Below are positions 28,203 through 32,253 of a stretch of 32,253 nt of DNA, in pieces. Position 1 is the first letter of the stretch; each line of letters begins with the position of its first letter. A program made the translations under genes and the position numbers. The DNA is from Actinoallomurus sp. (GTDB lineage: Bacteria > Actinomycetota > Actinomycetes > Streptosporangiales > Streptosporangiaceae), in assembly GCA_025964685.1 (NCBI GenBank), contig JAOPYG010000055.1, positions 1 through 32,253 of the forward strand. The letters are read 5' to 3'. The notes beneath the pieces were generated by a model. That model was not told where the DNA came from and ran no database searches. It saw only the letters and a list, made by a program, of their open reading frames with translations.

Positions 28203-29021
28203 TCAGCCGGCGGAGGTGCGGAAGACCGGCCAGCCGATCTCCGTACGCCACGAGGCGTCATCGCCGGTGTCCCGCGGCCCGACGAGGTAGTACTCCCGCA
28301 CGGGACCGGCGACCACGAGCGCGTGCTCGGCGACGTACGTCCCGAGCGCGCCGTAGGAGACGTCGATGTCGTCGTGCGGCCCGCGGTGCACCGTCACGGC
28401 CAGCTCCGCCGCGGGGACGGTGTACGGATGGACGCGGCCTGCGGCCGGCGGGTCGGCCACCGGGACGAACACCACCGCCTCACCGCGTTCGTCGGTGAAC
28501 AGCTCGTTGTCGTACAGCCCGCCGCACGGACCGGCCGGCTCCAGGCGCCCCGCGCGCAGGGTCCGCTCCAGCTCGGCCATCGCACCGCCGTACCAGTCGA
28601 GCACCTCGTCGAGGCCCACGGTCGCCCGGATCGCGGCCACGGGCGTCGCCGGCACCGCGCGCAGTTCGACCTCGATCGGCGGGACGGCCGGCGTCAGCAA
28701 CCGGTGCAGGGAGGTCACCGCGGCCCGCGTCTGGTCGAGCCGCTCCTCCAGCCGCGCGAGATGCCGGGCTATCAGGGCGCTCCTGGCGTCCGGGTCGTCC
28801 GTGGCGAGGACCGCGCCGATCTCCCGTACGGGCATGCCGAGGTCGCGGAACCGGCGGATCACCTGGGCCGCGGGCACCTGCGCCGTGGAGTAGTAGCGGT
28901 AGCCGGTGTACGGATCGACCTCATCCGGCTCCAGCAGCCCGGCCTCGTGGTAGCGGCGCAGCGTCTTCACGCTGAGGTGCGTGATCTGGGAGAAGTCACC
29001 GATCGTGAGGCCCTTGCGCAT
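28203..29021 (-). CDS. MerR family transcriptional activator with GyrI-like effector domain
   Basis: A 272-aa BmrR-like regulator. The winged HTH occupies residues 1-75 (LTIGDFSQITHLSVKTLRRY, then HEAGLLEPDEVDPYTGYRYY) and a coiled coil about 80-115 (RHLARLEERLDQTRAAVTSL). A GyrI-like/SRPBCC ligand domain runs from about 120 to the end (VGPRDTGDDASWRTEIGWPV); it typically binds amphipathic drugs. The ATG at 29021 lies within 35 bp of a perfect 29-bp palindrome shared with the divergent SnoaL-like gene. There is no Shine-Dalgarno in the short leader. Autoregulation and control of the neighbour are strongly suggested by the operator. Confidence 0.93.
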   Translation of the reverse strand: MRKGLTIGDFSQITHLSVKTLRRYHEAGLLEPDEVDPYTGYRYYSTAQVPAAQVIRRFRDLGMPVREIGAVLATDDPDARSALIARHLARLEERLDQTRAAVTSLHRLLTPAVPPIEVELRAVPATPVAAIRATVGLDEVLDWYGGAMAELERTLRAGRLEPAGPCGGLYDNELFTDERGEAVVFVPVADPPAAGRVHPYTVPAAELAVTVHRGPHDDIDVSYGALGTYVAEHALVVAGPVREYYLVGPRDTGDDASWRTEIGWPVFRTSAG

Positions 29022-29032
29022 GCGTGCACTCT

Positions 29033-29083
29033 GACCTCTCCCTCGGGGGAGGGTCAATTTGACCCTCCCCCGGGGGGAGACCC
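29033..29083. promoter_or_regulatory. Back-to-back MerR operators and divergent promoters
   Basis: A perfect palindrome with 14-bp arms (29044-29057 and 29059-29072) is centred on base 29058. Its core GGTCAATTTGACC places two TTGACC -35 elements back to back, one per direction, separated by one base. On the merR side the dyad GACCTCTCCC...GGGGGAGGGTC (29033-29055) fills the 19-bp spacer as in classical MerR promoters. On the other side GACCCTCCCCCGGGGGGAG (29061-29079) is a less symmetric version. Confidence 0.7.
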
Positions 29084-29142
29084 GACGGTGGGGTCCTCAC
29101 CTGCGGCGGCACCATTCCCACCGCCTGAAAGGACTGTTGATC

Positions 29143-29451
29143 ATGGAACTCATCCACCGCTACTTCGAGCTCGCGCCCCGCTCCGACCGCGAGGCGTACT
29201 TCGCGCAGTTCGCCGAGGACGCCCTGGTCGAGGACGAGGGCCACGAGCGCAAGGGCATCGACGCCATCCGCGCGTGGCGCGGCGAGGTCCCGCCCGTCAC
29301 GTACACCGTCCAGACCATCGAGCCGAACGGCGCCGGTCACGACGCGCACGTCGATGTCTCCGGTGACTTCCCGGGCAGTCCGGTACGCCTGGCCTTCCAC
29401 TTCGAGTTCACGGCGGACGGGCACATCGCTGTCCTCACGATCCGCTCCTGA
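29143..29451 (+). CDS. SnoaL-like / NTF2-fold protein
   Basis: A 102-aa single-domain NTF2-like protein (LIHRYFELAPRSDREAYFAQ, then FAEDALVEDEGHERKGIDAI, IRAWRGEVP, and a C-terminal AFHFEFTADGHIAVLTIRS). These are small cone-shaped proteins that bind or transform hydrophobic ligands; no specific reaction can be assigned. The ATG at 29143 has AAAGGA with a 9-nt spacer. It is the likely target of the divergent MerR regulator. Its stop codon lies 6 bp from that of the converging AlkZ-like gene, and both stops fall in one hairpin. Confidence 0.88.
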   Translation: MELIHRYFELAPRSDREAYFAQFAEDALVEDEGHERKGIDAIRAWRGEVPPVTYTVQTIEPNGAGHDAHVDVSGDFPGSPVRLAFHFEFTADGHIAVLTIRS

Positions 29452-29462
29452 GACGCCTCAGG
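29447..29462. terminator. Hairpin containing both stop codons of a convergent pair
   Basis: CCTGAG-ACGC-CTCAGG is a perfect 6-bp stem with a 4-nt loop. The SnoaL-like TGA (29449-29451) and the AlkZ-like TGA (29460-29458) lie in opposite arms, the same architecture as at 24072-24087. Confidence 0.4.
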
Positions 29463-30624
29463 CGTGGCCGCCCGTGGTCACGGTCCCGAGGGTCAGGGTC
29501 GGCGTGGCACCGATGATCTCGCCGACGCGTTCCGCCTGGCGGTCGAGGTCGCCGCGTTGCGTCGCGGTGAGCCGTACGAGGGGCTCCACGGTGATGGCGA
29601 CGCGGCGGCCCGAGCGCCGCTGATGCCACAGCCCGGCGACGACGCCGTCGACCAGGAGAGCCTGGAAGTTGCCGGGCAGGACGCGTTCGGCGGCGCACCC
29701 GGGATAGAGCAGTCCGGGCGGCTGGTTGCCGACCCGGTAGGCGTACCCGTCGAAGTACGGGAGCAGCCGCACGCCCTGTGGCGGCTCGGCGGGCGCGCCG
29801 GTGTCGCCGGCCGTCACCCATGCGGGAACGCCGTCGACCTCGACCTGCTCGAGTTCGCCGGACATCGAGTCGAACAGGTCACTCGCCCAGCGGGCCGGGG
29901 CGTTCAGCCAGTGCGCGAACCGCCGCGGCGTGGCCGGCCCGTACGCGTGCAGGTAACTCCTCACCACATGGGCCAGGGCGGTCCGGGTGTCGGCGGGTGC
30001 GGGCAGCCAGCGGCCGGGGCTGATGTAGGTGACCTTGCGGCCCCGGCCGGGGCCGAAGCACAGGACGCCGCGCATCCCGGCCAGGTGCAGGACCTGGCGC
30101 CAGCGCGGCCACCAGCCCTGGAACGCCGGCATGACGAGATCCCCGGCCCAGGAGCCGGTGGCCTCGACCACGGCCTCGGTCAGCTCGTCGATGGTGAGCT
30201 CGGCGTCATCCAGCGCCTTGGCGATCGCCTCGATGACCTCCTCGGCCTGGCCCGGCGTCATGCGTACGCCATCGGGGAAGGAGCTCGGCGACGGCGGGAT
30301 CGCCGAGAGCGCGGCGGTCCACATCGGCAGGTGTTCGGTGGGCAGCAGGTGGACGGTGCCGCGCGGGCCGAACGTCTTGACCAGCGTGTGCTCGCGCCAG
30401 AGGGCATCGCGGACGTCGTCGCGCGTCGCACCGGACAGGCGCGACCCGATGCCCAGCTCGGCCGCCGAGAGCACCTGCGCGTGTGTACCGGCCATGGCCG
30501 TGACGACGTCGGCGGGCCCGGCGTCCTCGAACGGCGTGGCCAGTCCGTGCCGCACCAGACGCCGGGCGCACACCTCGCTCCACGAGAAGGACCGAACTCC
30601 GGCCGGAGACCATTCGCTGCTCAT
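29458..30624 (-). CDS. Winged-helix (HTH_42) protein, AlkZ/YcaQ-like DNA glycosylase family
   Basis: A 388-aa protein of the HTH_42 family; characterised members (AlkZ, YcaQ/AlkX) excise bulky alkylated bases or unhook interstrand crosslinks, some as self-resistance to genotoxic natural products. Tandem winged helices are indicated by LVRHGLATPFEDAGPADVVT, EHTLVKTFGPRGTVHLLPTE, LHLAGMRGVLCFGPGRGRKV and LLPYFDGYAYRVGNQPPGLL. At the place of the catalytic Q-x-Q/Q-x-D motif I read H48-A-Q50 (MAGTHAQVLSAAELG), so catalytic type is uncertain. ATG 30624 has no Shine-Dalgarno; TACCGT lies exactly 6 nt upstream, as in leaderless genes. An exporter gene lies 42 bp upstream on the same strand. Confidence 0.88.
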   Translation of the reverse strand: MSSEWSPAGVRSFSWSEVCARRLVRHGLATPFEDAGPADVVTAMAGTHAQVLSAAELGIGSRLSGATRDDVRDALWREHTLVKTFGPRGTVHLLPTEHLPMWTAALSAIPPSPSSFPDGVRMTPGQAEEVIEAIAKALDDAELTIDELTEAVVEATGSWAGDLVMPAFQGWWPRWRQVLHLAGMRGVLCFGPGRGRKVTYISPGRWLPAPADTRTALAHVVRSYLHAYGPATPRRFAHWLNAPARWASDLFDSMSGELEQVEVDGVPAWVTAGDTGAPAEPPQGVRLLPYFDGYAYRVGNQPPGLLYPGCAAERVLPGNFQALLVDGVVAGLWHQRRSGRRVAITVEPLVRLTATQRGDLDRQAERVGEIIGATPTLTLGTVTTGGHA

Positions 30625-30666
30625 GCCCGTACGGTAGGCGCCATTCAGGCCGGTTTCCGGCCGCAA

Positions 30667-32073
30667 TCACGGACGGGGTAGGAGCTGGACGACCGCGGCG
30701 GAGGCGGCGCAGCAGCAGCTCACCACGGCCAGACCGGCGACGAAGGCGCCCGTGAAGTGGCCCGCGCCGAGCACGTCGTAGTACACGACCCCGACCACGG
30801 CGATGCCGATCGCGCCGCCCGCCTGCAGTGAGGTCGAGATGACGCCGGCGGCGGACGCGGCGTGCCGGGGCTCGATCCCGTTCAGCGCGGCGGCCGGCAG
30901 CGGTGCCATGACCAGGCCCATGCCACAGCCCGCCACCAGCAGACCAGGGATGAGCCAGCCGGTCCCGCCTCCCGTGCCTATCACGCCGGCGACCGCCGCC
31001 AGCAACCCGTACCCGAGGGCCAGGATCAGCGCGCCGACGGCGAGGACCTGACGGCCGAGCCGGGCCGCGACCTGCGCCGCCTGTGCGGAGGAGACGAAGT
31101 AGCCGGCGCCGAGCGCCAGGAAGATCAACCCCGACTCCAGCGGTGACAGCCCGCGCCCCTCCTGCAGGTAGAGCGCCAGGATCAGGAAGAACGAGGCGAC
31201 CGCCATCTGCCCGACGAGCGCTATCACCGCGCCGACGCTGAACGCCCGGTGACCGAACAGCCGCAGGTCGACCAGTGCCCGCTGCCCGAGCCGCCGCTGG
31301 TACCCGGCGAAGGTGGCGAGGACGAACGGCGCGGCGCCCAGGCAGAGCCAGGTCCACAGCGGCCATCCCTGCTGGCGGCCCTCCACGACCGGCAGCACGA
31401 TCAGGACGAGCCCGGTGCTGACGAGGAGCGCACCGGCCAGGTCGAGCCGCGCACCCTGCGGCGCCCGCGACTCGGGCACCAGCCGCATCGCGGCCGGCAC
31501 CGCCACGAGTCCCACCGGCACATTGATCAGGAAGACGGTCCGCCAGCCGAGCCCGGCGATGTCGGCCCTGATCAGCAGACCGCCGATGAGCTGTCCGAAG
31601 ACGCCTCCGAACCCCATCGCCAAGCCGTACGCGTTGAAGGCCTTCGCCCGGTGCTCCCCGGTGTAGACGGTGTTCACGATGGCGAGCACCTGCGGCGTGA
31701 GCAGCGCGGCGGCGGCCCCCTGCGCGACGCGGGCACCGACGAGGAACCCGGCACCGGGCGCGAGCCCGCACGCCAGGGAGGCGAGTGTGAACAGCACGAG
31801 CCCGAGGACGAACATCCGGCGTCGGCCGTACAGGTCTCCGAGCCGGCCACCGGTGATCAGGCCGGCGGCCAGGGCGAGCCCGAACCCGGCGACGATGAGC
31901 TGGATCGTCGCGGGCCCGGCGTGGAGATCCCGCTGGGTGGCCGGGATCGCCACGTTGACGATGAAGAAGTCAAGAGTCGTGATGAAGGTGCCGGTGAGCA
32001 TCACGAGGAGCGCACCGAGACGGGGCGGTGCGGCCTGGTCGTCGGCCGCCCGGTCAAGGATCGGGGTCGTCAT
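30667..32073 (-). CDS. MFS transporter, DHA2-type multidrug exporter
   Basis: A 468-aa membrane exporter with about 14 hydrophobic segments. Markers are the opening LDFFIVNVAIPATQRDLHA in helix 1, IQLIVAGFGLALAAGLITGG, motif A GGRLGDLYGRRRMF, and FGQLIGGLLIRAD followed by WRTVFLINVPVGLV. It differs clearly from the first exporter at 7 kb, so it is not a recent duplicate. The ATG at 32073 lacks an obvious Shine-Dalgarno. It precedes the AlkZ-like gene by 42 bp, so an exporter plus DNA-repair pair may be coexpressed against a DNA-damaging compound (inference). Confidence 0.92.
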   Translation of the reverse strand: MTTPILDRAADDQAAPPRLGALLVMLTGTFITTLDFFIVNVAIPATQRDLHAGPATIQLIVAGFGLALAAGLITGGRLGDLYGRRRMFVLGLVLFTLASLACGLAPGAGFLVGARVAQGAAAALLTPQVLAIVNTVYTGEHRAKAFNAYGLAMGFGGVFGQLIGGLLIRADIAGLGWRTVFLINVPVGLVAVPAAMRLVPESRAPQGARLDLAGALLVSTGLVLIVLPVVEGRQQGWPLWTWLCLGAAPFVLATFAGYQRRLGQRALVDLRLFGHRAFSVGAVIALVGQMAVASFFLILALYLQEGRGLSPLESGLIFLALGAGYFVSSAQAAQVAARLGRQVLAVGALILALGYGLLAAVAGVIGTGGGTGWLIPGLLVAGCGMGLVMAPLPAAALNGIEPRHAASAAGVISTSLQAGGAIGIAVVGVVYYDVLGAGHFTGAFVAGLAVVSCCCAASAAVVQLLPRP

Positions 32074-32253
32074 GCGGCAAGACTCGCCGCGCCCGGGTCA
32101 TCCGGTCGATTACCTGTGACGTAGCCCATGCGGGTCGAGCAAGGTCGAGCTGAGTCGAACGGGGAGCTCCTCACCTGCGATTTCGCCCTGAGGAAGTCGC
32201 GGTGAGTCTGAGGAAGCCGAGAGGCATTGGCTCCCCTGATTGGCTCCCCGTGG
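32074..32253. other. Right edge, repeat-rich non-coding sequence
   Basis: No gene is seen in the last 180 bp. There are short direct repeats: GTCGAG-type motifs near 32135-32160, CTGAGGAAG twice (about 32190-32217) and ATTGGCTCCCC twice (about 32227-32249). It should contain the exporter promoter. Confidence 0.4.

Noticed and set aside
30206..31771. A 521-codon minus-strand frame
   Set aside because: It runs in another frame across the exporter and the AlkZ-like gene, is Arg/Pro-rich and lacks any family signature.
32074..32253. Short direct repeats at the right edge as a CRISPR array or attachment site
   Set aside because: Repeats are 9-11 bp, irregularly spaced, with no spacers, cas genes, integrase or tRNA.

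Overview
The window is about 32 kb of very GC-rich DNA and reads as chromosome of a filamentous actinobacterium. Supporting markers are the divergent glgM/glgC pair of the GlgE pathway, a DUF664/DinB mycothiol-type protein, an F420-type (DDN) oxidoreductase, a Methyltransf_19 (DUF574) methyltransferase, a SigB/SigF-type sigma factor, an ECF41 sigma factor, a bacterial topoisomerase IB and a GH46 chitosanase very like those of Streptomyces. Streptosporangiales (for example Thermomonosporaceae) is my guess for the order. I see no tRNA, rRNA, CRISPR array, intact insertion sequence or prophage.

Layout. 1-1.35 kb: the 3' part of a family 9 glycosyltransferase, then a small gene graveyard holding a reversed nucleotide-sugar epimerase fragment and the C-terminal half of an isochorismatase. 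1.35-6.6 kb: a minus-strand run of SDR, STAS protein, SAM methyltransferase (apparently with an ATT start), serine hydrolase and YtcJ-type amidohydrolase. 7.0-8.6 kb: a DHA2-type efflux pump. 9.1-11.1 kb: a siderophore-interacting reductase behind an iron box, then a TetR regulator and an SPW membrane protein that share a promoter with tandem operators. 11.1-13.6 kb: glgM and glgC, divergent from a 70-bp spacer that fits leaderless transcription of both; glgC carries a perfect in-frame 33-bp tandem duplication. 13.7-16.9 kb: an Otr(A)/Tet(M)-like ribosomal protection GTPase with an overlapping upstream ORF and a leader hairpin, a DDN-family oxidoreductase and a universal stress protein.

17-20.7 kb: an ECF41 sigma factor with a self-type promoter, followed by a tightly overlapping four-gene operon: acyl-CoA-dehydrogenase-like protein, PIG-L deacetylase, NodS-like methyltransferase, GT2-like glycosyltransferase. 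This is the best candidate for an undescribed pathway. Its enzyme classes parallel Nod-factor chemistry (glycosyl transfer, N-deacetylation, N-methylation, acyl modification). 20.8-25.5 kb: a Ppx/GppA phosphatase with a rare TTA codon, a SigB/F-type sigma factor, topoisomerase IB, a 72-aa SigB-promoter gene, and a membrane-linked SDR coupled to a small membrane protein. 25.7-32.1 kb: DinB protein and TetR regulator, secreted chitosanase with its own operator, MerR regulator divergent from a SnoaL-like protein across a perfect 29-bp palindrome, an AlkZ-like DNA glycosylase and a second DHA2-type exporter.

The common themes are stress response (SigB-type and ECF41 sigma factors, USP, Ppx/GppA) and drug, genotoxin or ribosome protection (two exporters, the Otr(A)-like factor, the AlkZ-like protein). 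Several genes lack a Shine-Dalgarno and have a TANNNT box 6-7 nt before the start codon, the pattern of leaderless mRNAs. All assignments come from reading the sequence and motif recall; no database search was run.
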